This document shows positions 54,669 to 62,241 of a stretch of 64,000 nt of DNA, piece after piece. A model generated the notes under the pieces. That model searched no databases. It was not told where the DNA came from and saw nothing but the letters and a program-made list of their open reading frames with translations. The first letter of the stretch is position 1. The number at the start of each line of letters is the position of its first letter. Origin of the DNA: Sphingopyxis fribergensis (GTDB lineage: Bacteria > Pseudomonadota > Alphaproteobacteria > Sphingomonadales > Sphingomonadaceae); contig NZ_CP009122.1 in assembly GCF_000803645.1 (NCBI RefSeq), positions 472,501 through 536,500 of the forward strand, in the 5' to 3' direction. A program made the position numbers and the translations under genes.

Positions 54669-55058
54669 TCAAAACGGGGGTGGGGCGGTCATCGGGTCGA
54701 TGCGCCGGGTTGGGTTTGCGATCGGGTGATCGGGTGAATTCTCGCGAGCCCATGCTTGGCGCTGCGCTAGGAACAGATATTCGCGCTCATCGATCGGATC
54801 GGCCGCGCACACGGGCCACACGCGCTCAAGATCTATGGGCTCGCCGTTCGCCAGCGCCTGCCAGCGCCAGCCGCGATCCATTTCCTCGCCGGTGACCGGA
54901 TCGAGAGGGGGGCCGTGCCATACGCGGATGCCGACCAGCACGCCGCCGCTGCGCAGCTTCATGCGATAAAAGCCCTCAACCGGGATATCGGTGTTGAAGC
55001 CTTCGAACACGCGCGCCGACGCGGCACCGGCGGCATAAGGGCGAGCCGAGCGCGTCAT
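54669..55058 (-). CDS. Phage protein of unknown function
   Basis: A 129-residue protein. YRMKLRSGGVLVGIRVWHGP and DPVTGEEMDRGWRWQALANG describe a beta-rich domain seen in small phage early proteins. Function unknown. The start at 55058 is set by the four-base overlap with the HNH gene stop. Confidence 0.65.
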   Translation of the reverse strand: MTRSARPYAAGAASARVFEGFNTDIPVEGFYRMKLRSGGVLVGIRVWHGPPLDPVTGEEMDRGWRWQALANGEPIDLERVWPVCAADPIDEREYLFLAQRQAWARENSPDHPIANPTRRIDPMTAPPPF

Positions 55059-55516
55059 TGACCAGCTTCCCACTGGTCGCGCATGGCGATCTTTTCAGGT
55101 GCCGACAGATGCCCGGCGCGACGGTTGCATTCGCCGTGCGCGAGAAAAAGGTTGCTGACATGGTTCGGCCCGCCGTGCGCGATGGCAACGAGATGCTCGA
55201 CTGTAATGTCATCGCCGAGCGGAGCGCGGCAGAAGAAACAGGAAGCGCCGTCGCGGATCAGGAGGGCATTGACCGTGGCGGCGTCGCGGCGGCGGCCAAC
55301 AACTGCCACGGGCGCCAGCGAGCCCTTGCGATCTGCAATGTGCGCCTTGGCTTGCAGCGCCTCAGCATTCCAAGTTTCGCGGCCGCGCTTGTTGCGATAG
55401 ATGATCCCGACGCCATGCGAAGTGCGGAAACGAACGATCTCATAAGGGTTCGTGGGCGCGAGCATTTCGCCGCCTGCCGCGACCAGCGCAGCGCGGAATT
55501 TTGCGAAATCAGTCAT
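55055..55516 (-). CDS. HNH endonuclease
   Basis: A 153-residue protein. CFFCRAPLGDDITVEHLVAI, then HGGPNHVSNLFLAHGECNRR hold the HNH motif (VEHLVAIAHGG as the first His, a structural Asn and C-x-x-C zinc knuckles). Residues 1-70 form an N-terminal domain of unknown role. Might nick host or phage DNA or act in homing-like recombination. Confidence 0.82.
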   Translation of the reverse strand: MTDFAKFRAALVAAGGEMLAPTNPYEIVRFRTSHGVGIIYRNKRGRETWNAEALQAKAHIADRKGSLAPVAVVGRRRDAATVNALLIRDGASCFFCRAPLGDDITVEHLVAIAHGGPNHVSNLFLAHGECNRRAGHLSAPEKIAMRDQWEAGQ

Positions 55517-55707
55517 GCGTGCACCGCCACGACGGTCAGCAGAACGCCGAGAAAGAAGGCAAGCGGAACGACAAGCCCGACATGGCTGCCGACGATCGAC
55601 TGTTCGGCTTGCAAATCTTCCGCCGGCGCAATCTGCAATTCGCGCAGAGCGTCAGAATGGGTTTCTCGATTGAACGCTTCCAGAGCGTGGGCGTGAATGT
55701 CGATCAT
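55513..55707 (-). CDS. Small phage membrane protein
   Basis: A 64-residue protein with a soluble amphipathic first half and a C-terminal hydrophobic helix (VGLVVPLAFFLGVLLTVVAV), a tail-anchored layout. Four-base overlaps on both sides. No family recognised. Confidence 0.55.
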   Translation of the reverse strand: MIDIHAHALEAFNRETHSDALRELQIAPAEDLQAEQSIVGSHVGLVVPLAFFLGVLLTVVAVHA

Positions 55708-56360
55708 GCCGCACCTCGCATGTGATCGGTGACGTTCTGATAGATGCTGCGAAAGCGCTGGACCGAGTATTCAGGAACCCACGGTTCGATCGTAAAATCG
55801 AAGGGCTCATAACCGCCAGTGCATGACCATTGATCAGTTCCGGCTTGCGGCATAAGATCGCGCTTCTCGGTCGCGAGCATGCGGATATCGTATTGCTTCA
55901 CAATATCTTTGTGCTCGTGACCCACGCCAAACCACTCGTCGATTGCGTCGCCGCTGCGTTTGATCAGCGCCTTTGTTTCGGACGGCAGAAGCTGTTTGGC
56001 CGGACCGGCGATGTCGGGCCACGGCACTTCGTCGCTTTCGTGCATCAGTCCTTCGTAAACCGCGTCAATCGGTTGCCCGTCGCGCCACATTTGCTCGGCA
56101 AGCAAAACGACGTGCTGACAAACATTGTAGAGGCAGCGCGGCCCGATCTGGTTAGGCTGACCCACGAGGCGGCGGCGCGTCTGCCCACGGAAGCGTGCAT
56201 TGCTCGCCAAACCCCAAGCATAGTCCTCGATCGTCAGCCCGCTTGCGTCGGGGGATTCGAAATCGAAGTACATGCCATCGCCCATGAGAATGGTAGGCCC
56301 AACGATCCGCCGAGTATGTTGCTCGGTTGCCGCAGCGTTTTTGATTGCGAGATCAGTCAT
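55704..56360 (-). CDS. HD-domain phosphohydrolase (YfbR-like) with altered HD motif
   Basis: A 218-residue protein whose core follows the YfbR/HD nucleotidase pattern: ASNARFRGQTRRRLVGQPN, NVCQHVVLLAEQM (first His), GLMHESDEVPWPDIAGPAKQ (second site) and MLATEKRDLMPQA. In the second box the usual HD pair reads His-Glu; the following DE and PD acidic residues are retained. Possible dNMP/dNTP phosphohydrolase used to alter nucleotide pools; activity uncertain because of the change. Confidence 0.7.
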   Translation of the reverse strand: MTDLAIKNAAATEQHTRRIVGPTILMGDGMYFDFESPDASGLTIEDYAWGLASNARFRGQTRRRLVGQPNQIGPRCLYNVCQHVVLLAEQMWRDGQPIDAVYEGLMHESDEVPWPDIAGPAKQLLPSETKALIKRSGDAIDEWFGVGHEHKDIVKQYDIRMLATEKRDLMPQAGTDQWSCTGGYEPFDFTIEPWVPEYSVQRFRSIYQNVTDHMRGAA

Positions 56361-56548
56361 GCCGTCACCACCGCACCGACCGAAAAGTCGCGCGTCTCAA
56401 AGCCCTCGCCATACTTGGCAGCCATCAGGGCTTCCCAAGCATCCTGCGTCGCATCGCGGATCAGCGGGACGTCGACGCGGATAGCGCGGGCCTCGACAGG
56501 CTGGAGCGATTCCAGAATGCGGATGAACTGGCTGAAACCGCCGGTCAC
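56357..56548 (-). CDS. Small phage protein (63 aa)
   Basis: A 63-residue protein (FIRILESLQPVEARAIRVDV, then AWEALMAAKYGEGF). No family. Four-base overlaps with both neighbours indicate it is translated as part of the leftward operon. Confidence 0.55.
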   Translation of the reverse strand: MTGGFSQFIRILESLQPVEARAIRVDVPLIRDATQDAWEALMAAKYGEGFETRDFSVGAVVTA

Positions 56549-56772
56549 AGTCCGGTCGCCTGCAAGCGGGCCAGCTCGGCGCGATAGTTATCGGCCTGCT
56601 GGCGGTTGAAAGCCGCGTCGGGATGGTTCGGACGGTCGGCCAAGAGACCGTGACGGATGATCTGCATCCGCACTTCTTCGGCGCGGAACCGGTTCGCGGC
56701 GGTAATCGCCGCGCGGTTCGCCTCGTAGGCCTTGGTCAATTCAGGATCGTGGCGGGCCACTGTCGTCTCCAT
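56545..56772 (-). CDS. First gene of the leftward phage operon (75 aa)
   Basis: A 75-residue helical, charged protein (AYEANRAAITAANRFRAEEV, then AFNRQQADNYRAELARLQAT). It is the first gene after the putative leftward promoter region that holds two operator-like sites. Anti-termination or anti-host roles are usual at this place in lambdoid phages, but nothing in the sequence shows either. Confidence 0.6.
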   Translation of the reverse strand: METTVARHDPELTKAYEANRAAITAANRFRAEEVRMQIIRHGLLADRPNHPDAAFNRQQADNYRAELARLQATGL

Positions 56773-56802
56773 GCAGCCGGGGTGGCTGATGGAGTTGGAT
56801 TA

Positions 56803-56818
56803 GTTGGATATGTCCGAC
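56803..56818. promoter_or_regulatory. Operator-like site OL-1
   Basis: GTTGGATATGTCCGAC. The core GGATATGTCC is the exact reverse complement of the core of the site at 58454-58469. A nearby half site GTTGGATTA starts at 56794. It lies 31 bases upstream of the first gene of the leftward operon. Confidence 0.65.
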
Positions 56819-56832
56819 ACGTCAATAGCTAA

Positions 56833-56848
56833 ATTGGATTTTTCCAAC
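56833..56848. promoter_or_regulatory. Operator-like site OL-2
   Basis: ATTGGATTTTTCCAAC, with symmetric TTGGA/TCCAA arms; 12 of 16 bases match OL-1, and its centre is 30 bases from OL-1's. Part of the same regulatory gap, which also parts the leftward operon from the end of the secreted protein gene. Confidence 0.55.
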
Positions 56849-56854
56849 CGCGCG

Positions 56855-57703
56855 CTATTTTGCCTCCGCAGGGGGCGCGGAATCGTAGACTGGGACCCTC
56901 CACCGAATCCTATTTCGATAGAAGCGAGAACCTTGGGTGTCGGGGGCCGTGTTAAAGCGCGACCGGCGCAACACTAGGCTGCACGTCGCAGCATCAAGGT
57001 CAGCGTGGCCGCTCGACGAGATAATCTCGCAGTCAGTCGGGGCGCCGAGTCGGTCCACAGTCACTTTGAACTGAGCGTCCCCCTCGCGTCGCTCGCGCAT
57101 GGCCGCTGCGGGGTAGTCGTCATTGGTCGCCCATCTGCCAGCGTTCCCGATCGGAATGGCGGCCTCTGGCTCGAAGAACGGATCGGCGGGAACAATGTCG
57201 CGCTTTCTTTGGAGAGCGTCGGCGGCGGCCTGCTCTCGCGCTTTCTCGCGCCGAACGGTCGCCATGCAGGGCTTCATTCTTTCGATCGCGGCCCGGCTTC
57301 CGATTAGTTTTACAGCCAGAACCGTCGTAGGATTCCCCCCATCCCGCAATATGATCAGACTGGAAGCCGCGCCAAAGGCCACGGCTAAATCGCGGCCGGC
57401 AGAAAATCTAAATCCGCGGCCCTCACTGTCCGAGAACCCTGTCGCTTTAACCGAATATAGATCGCGGTCAAAAGCAACCGTAAGGGGGTATATTTCACCC
57501 TCTTTGATCGACCAATTGCTATTCTGAAGGCCTAGCGCAACGGCGCCATCTGCCATCTCGACCAGCGTTGCCCTGGTGCCACCGTCGTCATCCCACTGCG
57601 CGGAAATAGCGCACGCGCCATCTCCTCGAATCACTTCCCAAGAGGCCTGCGCCGGGGTCGATATCCCGAGCGCGGTCACAAGCGCTACAATCCCCCGCCT
57701 CAT
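56855..57703 (-). CDS. Secreted TonB-C-like protein in the lysogeny transcription unit
   Basis: A 282-residue protein: a signal peptide (GIVALVTALGISTPAQA), a middle domain of about 140 residues, and a C-terminal TonB-C-like domain (FKVTVDRLGAPTDCEIISSS, then LDAATCSLVLRRSRFNTAPD). The start at 57703 has GGAGGGGG just upstream. It lies directly after the repressor on the same strand, so it is probably expressed in the lysogen. The gene is less GC-rich than the host average. The layout matches the chromosomal protein at 3344-4174. Function unknown; envelope modification or superinfection exclusion are possible. Confidence 0.7.
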   Translation of the reverse strand: MRRGIVALVTALGISTPAQASWEVIRGDGACAISAQWDDDGGTRATLVEMADGAVALGLQNSNWSIKEGEIYPLTVAFDRDLYSVKATGFSDSEGRGFRFSAGRDLAVAFGAASSLIILRDGGNPTTVLAVKLIGSRAAIERMKPCMATVRREKAREQAAADALQRKRDIVPADPFFEPEAAIPIGNAGRWATNDDYPAAAMRERREGDAQFKVTVDRLGAPTDCEIISSSGHADLDAATCSLVLRRSRFNTAPDTQGSRFYRNRIRWRVPVYDSAPPAEAK

Positions 57704-57711
57704 GCCCCCTC

Positions 57712-58395
57712 CTATAAGTCCCGCATCAGCCATATCGCGCGTCCGTGAATCCTCATCTCTTCAGCGTCCACGTCATAATCTGGAACGGCGGGATTGTCTG
57801 ACATTATTAGAATGCGCCCTTGTCCCATCGCGCGAAGCCGCTTGATGCCATGCGCGCCAAGGTGGTCGATCCAGTAAATGCCGTGGACTCGAGACAGCAT
57901 CTTTTCTGATGTGTCGATGAGGATGCGATCGTTCGTGCGCAGCGTCGGCTCCATGCTGTCGCCCACGCCTTTGACTGCGCGCAACATGTGCAGCGGCGTC
58001 CGCGTCACCGCTCGCAATAGGCCGATGTCAAACTTGACCGGCTCTTCCTCGACGAACTCCTCGATGAGCGTTCCCGGCCCCATGGAAAGGGAAAGGTCGA
58101 GTGAAATTATCTCCACCACGTCGTCATGCAGATGGATGCTTCGCGTAGGAAGCGTGACCGACCGCGCCGATTCGGGGCTCTCGTCGTATAAGTCGGCCTC
58201 GTTTTTCTGCACCACGCGCAGCAGTTTGCGGAGACTGTCCGATCGCGGGCTTATATCCTGCTTTTTGAGGTTCGTGAAAAAGCCGCGGTTCATCCCGGCT
58301 TTCAACGCCCAATCGGTTTCAGCTAGGTCACTCGGCTTCAGGCGCATGAGCGCATCGTAAAGCGCCGCGCCGCGCAAATCTGTGTGGTCCGCCAT
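57712..58395 (-). CDS. S24-family phage repressor (CI-like)
   Basis: A 227-residue repressor. The N-terminal ~65 residues form a DNA-binding helical domain (AETDWALKAGMNRGFFTNLK). The C-terminal S24 peptidase-like domain has the Ser in VGDSMEPTLRTNDRILID and the Lys in GAHGIKRLRAMGQG, the serine-lysine dyad of LexA/CI autocleavage. It is opposite the Cro-like gene. An in-frame ATG at 58434, with AGGAAA upstream, would add 13 residues. An operator-like site overlaps the chosen start. Confidence 0.88.
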   Translation of the reverse strand: MADHTDLRGAALYDALMRLKPSDLAETDWALKAGMNRGFFTNLKKQDISPRSDSLRKLLRVVQKNEADLYDESPESARSVTLPTRSIHLHDDVVEIISLDLSLSMGPGTLIEEFVEEEPVKFDIGLLRAVTRTPLHMLRAVKGVGDSMEPTLRTNDRILIDTSEKMLSRVHGIYWIDHLGAHGIKRLRAMGQGRILIMSDNPAVPDYDVDAEEMRIHGRAIWLMRDL

Positions 58396-58411
58396 GTCGG
58401 ATATTTCCCAC
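58396..58411. promoter_or_regulatory. Operator-like site at the repressor start
   Basis: GTCGGATATTTCCCAC directly upstream of the repressor ATG (58395). It matches OL-1 at 13 of 16 bases; binding would block the repressor's own transcription, as OR3 does in lambda. Confidence 0.55.
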
Positions 58412-58453
58412 GGCGGCGATAAATCCAAAAGCATGATGTTTCCTACTTGCTTG

Positions 58454-58469
58454 GTTGGACATATCCGAC
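58454..58469. promoter_or_regulatory. Operator-like site between repressor and cro-like gene
   Basis: GTTGGACATATCCGAC, 14 bases upstream of the Cro-like ATG. Its core GGACATATCC is the reverse complement of the OL-1 core. Position suits the switch between rightward and repressor promoters. Confidence 0.65.
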
Positions 58470-58482
58470 TACGTAGGATTTC

Positions 58483-58701
58483 ATGAAACATGCATTGATC
58501 AGCGACGCGGAGATGCTCGAACGTATCGAAGCGTTTTGCAAGCAGCACAATCTCGGCACCGCCGCATTCGGCCGCGCCGCGATCGGTGACCCCAGTTTGG
58601 TCGGCAACTTGCGCAAAGAGCGGTCTTTGACGCTCCGAACTGCGAACAAGATTGCCGGGTTCATGTCGGAGTATCGCGCCGAGCAAAGCGCCGCGGCATG
58701 A
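58483..58701 (+). CDS. Cro-like HTH protein
   Basis: A 72-residue protein with a helix-turn-helix (FCKQHNLGTAAFGRAAIGDP, then SLVGNLRKERSLTLRTANKI). Opposite the CI-like repressor and directly after an operator-like site, the place of Cro. It likely represses the repressor promoter during lytic growth. Its stop overlaps the next start by four bases. Confidence 0.8.
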   Translation: MKHALISDAEMLERIEAFCKQHNLGTAAFGRAAIGDPSLVGNLRKERSLTLRTANKIAGFMSEYRAEQSAAA

Positions 58702-58988
58702 TCGTTCGCCACCACATTCCCCCCGCGCTCTCTGGGTCGCACCAGAGCGTGACCCCCGCCGGACATTCCCCCTTTCCGTCCGGCGGGGGCATTTATTCTG
58801 ACGACGGCGTCGGGCGTCATTGCCCGATCGCGTCCGAGCCCGACGACAAATTCGATCACGATCTCCCCGACCAGCCGTGCGCGGTCATCATCGGGCTCCA
58901 GCTCGCTGCTCACCCCGGCTTCGGCACGATCGATATCCCGATGATTTTCATTCCTGTCATCCATGACCTGGAGATAGCCAGTGCCTGA
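58698..58988 (+). CDS. Uncertain reading frame after the cro-like gene
   Basis: A 96-codon frame opening in an ATGA overlap with the Cro-like stop and ending eight bases into the next gene. Third codon positions are mostly G or C, as in real genes here. However, a strong hairpin (58753-58789) lies inside, and the amino-acid sequence (Pro, Gly, His and Ser-rich first half; IIGLQLAAHPGFGTIDIPMI later) matches no family I know. Confidence 0.4.
   Translation: MIVRHHIPPALSGSHQSVTPAGHSPFPSGGGIYSDDGVGRHCPIASEPDDKFDHDLPDQPCAVIIGLQLAAHPGFGTIDIPMIFIPVIHDLEIASA
58753..58789 (+). terminator. Strong hairpin after cro-like gene
   Basis: CCCCCGCCGGAC and GTCCGGCGGGGG are perfect 12-base arms with a 13-base loop, followed by CATTTATTCTG. 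In lambda, a terminator (tR1) lies at this place between cro and the next gene. It is inside the reading frame listed at 58698. Confidence 0.6.
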
Positions 58989-59463
58989 CAATACGTCCGC
59001 GACCTTTGTGCCCCTCGTCTCCCGCGAACAGGCGTGGAACAAATTCGCAGCCGCCATCCGCCTCTATGCAGGCCGCGGGCGCCGCTACAGCTTCAAGCAG
59101 CTGGCCAATGGGGCGGGTGTCAAAGACCGCGTCATCGAATGCGCGCTGCATGATCCGAGCAACGTCGATTTCCGCCCGATGCCGTTTGAAGCGCAGATGT
59201 CGATCGCTCGCTTCCTCGGCGCTGAATTCACGAACGAGTGGTTCCATCTGGCAGGGCAGGGGGCGTTCGACCTTCCCGACGAGGACGCGCCGACGCCTGG
59301 CGAACTTGCCGCCGACATAGCGACCGAAGGCGCGGAAGTCGTTCGGATGGCGGCGGACGGTGTGTTCTGCGGCGAGGATCGTAAGCGACTTCGCGCGATC
59401 GGCAGCGAGAAGATCGAGCGCGGGCAGATGCTGGTCGGGCTGACCGAACGGCGGGCGGCGTGA
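58981..59463 (+). CDS. Putative phage regulator in the cII position
   Basis: A 160-residue protein. An N-terminal region with HTH-like features (YSFKQLANGAGVKDRVIECA) is followed by a helical, acidic part (PTPGELAADIATEGAEVVRM). GTG start with GGAG 7 bases upstream. It lies between the Cro-like gene and the helicase, as cII does in lambda, but sequence likeness to CII is not evident. Confidence 0.6.
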   Translation: MPDNTSATFVPLVSREQAWNKFAAAIRLYAGRGRRYSFKQLANGAGVKDRVIECALHDPSNVDFRPMPFEAQMSIARFLGAEFTNEWFHLAGQGAFDLPDEDAPTPGELAADIATEGAEVVRMAADGVFCGEDRKRLRAIGSEKIERGQMLVGLTERRAA

Positions 59464-60851
59464 AGGACTATTCTGCATTCCTTGCCGCAAAGGCGATCGA
59501 CGATCCGTCAACCGGCCTAACCGAGTGGGCCGACCTTCCCGCCTGCCTGTTCCCGCATCAAAGCGATATCGTCGCATGGGCGCTTCGCCGCGGTCGCGCT
59601 GCGCTGTTTGCTGGCACCGGCCTCGGCAAGTCGCTGATGGAATTGGCATGGGCGCAGGCTATCCACGATGCAACTGGTAAGGATATCTTGCACCTTGCCC
59701 CGCTCGCCGTCTCAAATCAGATGGCGCGCGAGGCGGATAAATTCGGCATCGGCGCCCGCGTCGTGGCCAAGCAGTCCGATTGCGAACCCGGCACGAACAT
59801 CACGAATTATCAGAAGCTGGATCACTTCGACCTGTCGCGGTTCGGTGGCGTCATCCTTGACGAAAGCAGCATCCTCAAATCGACCGACGGCAAATATCGC
59901 ACGGCGCTGATTGAATCCTGCCAGTCGATCCCGTTCCGTCTCGCCGCTACTGCTACCCCGGCGCCGAACGACTTCATGGAATTGGGCAATCACGCCGAGT
60001 TCCTTGGCGTCATGTCCTACACCGACATGCTCGCAACGTTCTTCGTCCATGATGGCGGATCGACGCAAAACTGGCGCCTAAAGGGCCACGCTGAAAACGA
60101 GTTCTGGCGCTGGATGGCTTCGTGGGCCGTCATGCTCCGCAAGCCTTCTGACCTCGGCTATGCCAACGATGGCTATGACCTGCCGCCGCTGGTCTATCAT
60201 CAGCACACGGTATCGGTTGAATATGCGCCGTCGATGGAAACCGGGATGCTGTTTCCGATCCAGGCGGCAACCTTATCGGAGCGCATCGCCGCGCGCCGGG
60301 ATAGCGTCGTCGATCGCGTGGCGCAGGCTGTCGCGGTCACGCCGACCGATCGCCCCTTCGTATGGTGGTGCAACCTCAACAGCGAAAGCGAGGCGCTGGC
60401 GAAAGCTATTCCCGATGCTGTCGAGATCCGCGGTTCCGATGACGACAAGGCCAAAGAGCGCAAGCTGATCGATTTCAGCGAAGGCCGCATCCGCGTTCTG
60501 GTCACGAAGCCGTCGATCTGTGGCTTCGGCATGAACTGGCAGCATTGTGCCGACACCGGATTTGTCGGGCTCAATGACAGCTTCGAACAATTCTATCAGG
60601 CCATCCGCCGCTTCTGGCGGTTCGGGCAAACGAACCCGGTCAACTGCCACATCATCGCGGCCGAGACGGAGGGCGCCACCGTCGCCAACATTCGCCGCAA
60701 GGAAGCCGATGCCGACCGCATGGCCGCTGCGATGGTCATGCACATGGCTGACCTATCGAGCGCCGCCGTGCGCGGATCGACGCGCGACCGTCCTGATTAC
60801 GATCCACAAGTCCCTGTTCAACTTCCCGCATTTTTGGAGATCGCAGCATGA
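59460..60851 (+). CDS. SNF2-like/DEAD-type phage helicase
   Basis: A 463-residue superfamily-2 helicase. LFPHQSDIVAWALRRGRAAL, Walker A AGTGLGKSLMELAWA (about residue 51), the Walker B-like box FGGVILDESSILK, AATATPAPNDFMELGNHAEF, and motif VI FYQAIRRFWRFGQTNPV. Probably remodels or unwinds DNA during phage replication. It starts by a GTGA overlap with the regulator and overlaps the methyltransferase by four bases. Confidence 0.88.
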   Translation: MKDYSAFLAAKAIDDPSTGLTEWADLPACLFPHQSDIVAWALRRGRAALFAGTGLGKSLMELAWAQAIHDATGKDILHLAPLAVSNQMAREADKFGIGARVVAKQSDCEPGTNITNYQKLDHFDLSRFGGVILDESSILKSTDGKYRTALIESCQSIPFRLAATATPAPNDFMELGNHAEFLGVMSYTDMLATFFVHDGGSTQNWRLKGHAENEFWRWMASWAVMLRKPSDLGYANDGYDLPPLVYHQHTVSVEYAPSMETGMLFPIQAATLSERIAARRDSVVDRVAQAVAVTPTDRPFVWWCNLNSESEALAKAIPDAVEIRGSDDDKAKERKLIDFSEGRIRVLVTKPSICGFGMNWQHCADTGFVGLNDSFEQFYQAIRRFWRFGQTNPVNCHIIAAETEGATVANIRRKEADADRMAAAMVMHMADLSSAAVRGSTRDRPDYDPQVPVQLPAFLEIAA

Positions 60852-61801
60852 CGATCAAGGCCGTCGAACAGGTCGTTACGGATCAATACGCAATCTATCA
60901 GGGCGACTCGTGCGAGATCATCCGCGCCATCCCCGGTGACAGCATTCATTTCGGCATCCACTCGCCGCCGTTCGAGGGGCTTTACAAATTCAGCAACTTC
61001 GACCGCGATATATCGAACAACGATGGCCCGCAGTTTTGGGAGCATTACAGCTTTCTTATTCAGGAATTGCTCCGGGTCACCATGCCAGGGCGTCTCCACA
61101 GCGTGCATTGCATGCAATTGCCTATGTCGAAGATCCGCCACGGCAATATCGGCATGCGCGACTTCCGCGGCGAGATCATCCGCGCCTATGAGGACGCCGG
61201 GTGGATTTTCCATAGCGAGGTTTGCATCTGGAAAGACCCCGTCGTCGCGCAGCAGCGGACGAAGTCAATCCGGCTGCTCCACAAGCAGATCGTCAAGGAT
61301 AGCTGCATCAGCGGGCAGGGGCTCGCCGATTATGTCGTCACCTTTCGCAAGCCAGGCGAGAACCCCGAGCCGGTGAGCGGATGCTTTGACGAATGGCATG
61401 GCGAAGGCGATGGGCCGGACCCGTCCAAGTTCACGACGCCGACCGACGGCCGCAACTGGTATTCGATCGAGGTCTGGCAGCGCTACGCCTCGCCGGTCTG
61501 GACCGACATAAATCAGACCCGCACGCTGCAATATCGGGGCGGCCGCGATGAAAAGGACGAGCAGCACATAAGCCCGCTGCAACTCGACGTGATCGAGCGG
61601 TGCATCGACCTATGGAGCAACCCCGGCGATACCGTGCTGACGCCGTTCCTCGGTATCGGCAGCGAGGTTTATTGCGCCGTCGAAATGGGCCGCAAGGGCG
61701 TCGGCATCGAATTAAAGCCGTCCTATTTCGCGCAGGCCCGCCGCAACATCGAAGGATTGAAGGCGAAGGCTGGCAGCCTGTTCGACGCGGTGGCGGCATG
61801 A
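60848..61801 (+). CDS. DNA methyltransferase (class beta, orphan)
   Basis: A 317-residue SAM-dependent DNA methyltransferase. Motif IV is GIHSPPFEGLYKFS near residue 35 (SPPF, as in N4-cytosine and some N6-adenine enzymes); motif I LTPFLGIGSEVYCAVEMGRK lies near residue 265, giving the beta order. VGIELKPSYFAQARRNIE ends the catalytic fold. No restriction enzyme gene is alongside. It may protect phage DNA or change host/phage gene expression. Linked by ATGA overlaps with the helicase before and a small gene after. Confidence 0.87.
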   Translation: MTIKAVEQVVTDQYAIYQGDSCEIIRAIPGDSIHFGIHSPPFEGLYKFSNFDRDISNNDGPQFWEHYSFLIQELLRVTMPGRLHSVHCMQLPMSKIRHGNIGMRDFRGEIIRAYEDAGWIFHSEVCIWKDPVVAQQRTKSIRLLHKQIVKDSCISGQGLADYVVTFRKPGENPEPVSGCFDEWHGEGDGPDPSKFTTPTDGRNWYSIEVWQRYASPVWTDINQTRTLQYRGGRDEKDEQHISPLQLDVIERCIDLWSNPGDTVLTPFLGIGSEVYCAVEMGRKGVGIELKPSYFAQARRNIEGLKAKAGSLFDAVAA

Positions 61802-61974
61802 TCCGCTGGCCATTCACCCGCCGCCGCCCCGCGCCCACCACCTGCGCCGAAGCCGGACGCACTGGCGCTCTTATCAAAGCCGACCGCGAGCGCGCTGCCG
61901 TTCGCGCCAAGGCCCGCGCCATGTGCGCCCGCATGGGCAAGCCCGTCCCCGACATTCTGAACCAAGGAGCCTGA
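61798..61974 (+). CDS. Small basic phage protein (58 aa)
   Basis: A 58-residue Arg/Ala-rich protein (RWPFTRRRPAPTTCAEAGRT, then AVRAKARAMCARMGKPVPDI) opening in an ATGA overlap with the methyltransferase. It ends two bases before the GapR-like start. No family recognised. Confidence 0.5.
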   Translation: MIRWPFTRRRPAPTTCAEAGRTGALIKADRERAAVRAKARAMCARMGKPVPDILNQGA

Positions 61975-61975
61975 C

Positions 61976-62239
61976 ATGGCCGAAGCCACCGACGACAAAC
62001 TGCGCCTTCTGATCGAGCGTATCGAGCGCCTGAAAGAGGAGCAAAAAGGCATCGGCGAAGATATCCGCGATACCTTCAACGAGGGCAAGTCGCAGGGCTA
62101 CGACACCAAGATGATGCGCAAGGCTATCAAGCTGCGCAGCATGTCGCCGCAGGACCGAGCGGAAGCCGACGCCATCTTGCAGGCCTATTGCTGCGCGCTG
62201 GGCATCCAGATCGAATTGCCGCTCGGCGTGGCGGCCTGA
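61976..62239 (+). CDS. GapR-like (DUF2312) DNA-binding protein
   Basis: An 87-residue protein with a clear DUF2312/GapR pattern: LRLLIERIERLKEEQKGIGE, DIRDTFNEGKSQGYDTKMMR and KAIKLRSMSPQDRAEADAIL. GapR of Caulobacter binds overtwisted DNA and aids replication. AAGGAG lies six bases upstream of ATG. In a phage replication operon it could ease supercoiling ahead of forks or compete with the host protein. Confidence 0.88.
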   Translation: MAEATDDKLRLLIERIERLKEEQKGIGEDIRDTFNEGKSQGYDTKMMRKAIKLRSMSPQDRAEADAILQAYCCALGIQIELPLGVAA

Positions 62240-62241
62240 TC

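Noticed and set aside
58443..59057. Minus-strand frame across the cro-like gene and following genes
   Set aside because: It runs against the rightward operon and crosses the switch region and the hairpin; the N-terminal part has some coding look but no ribosome site or family.
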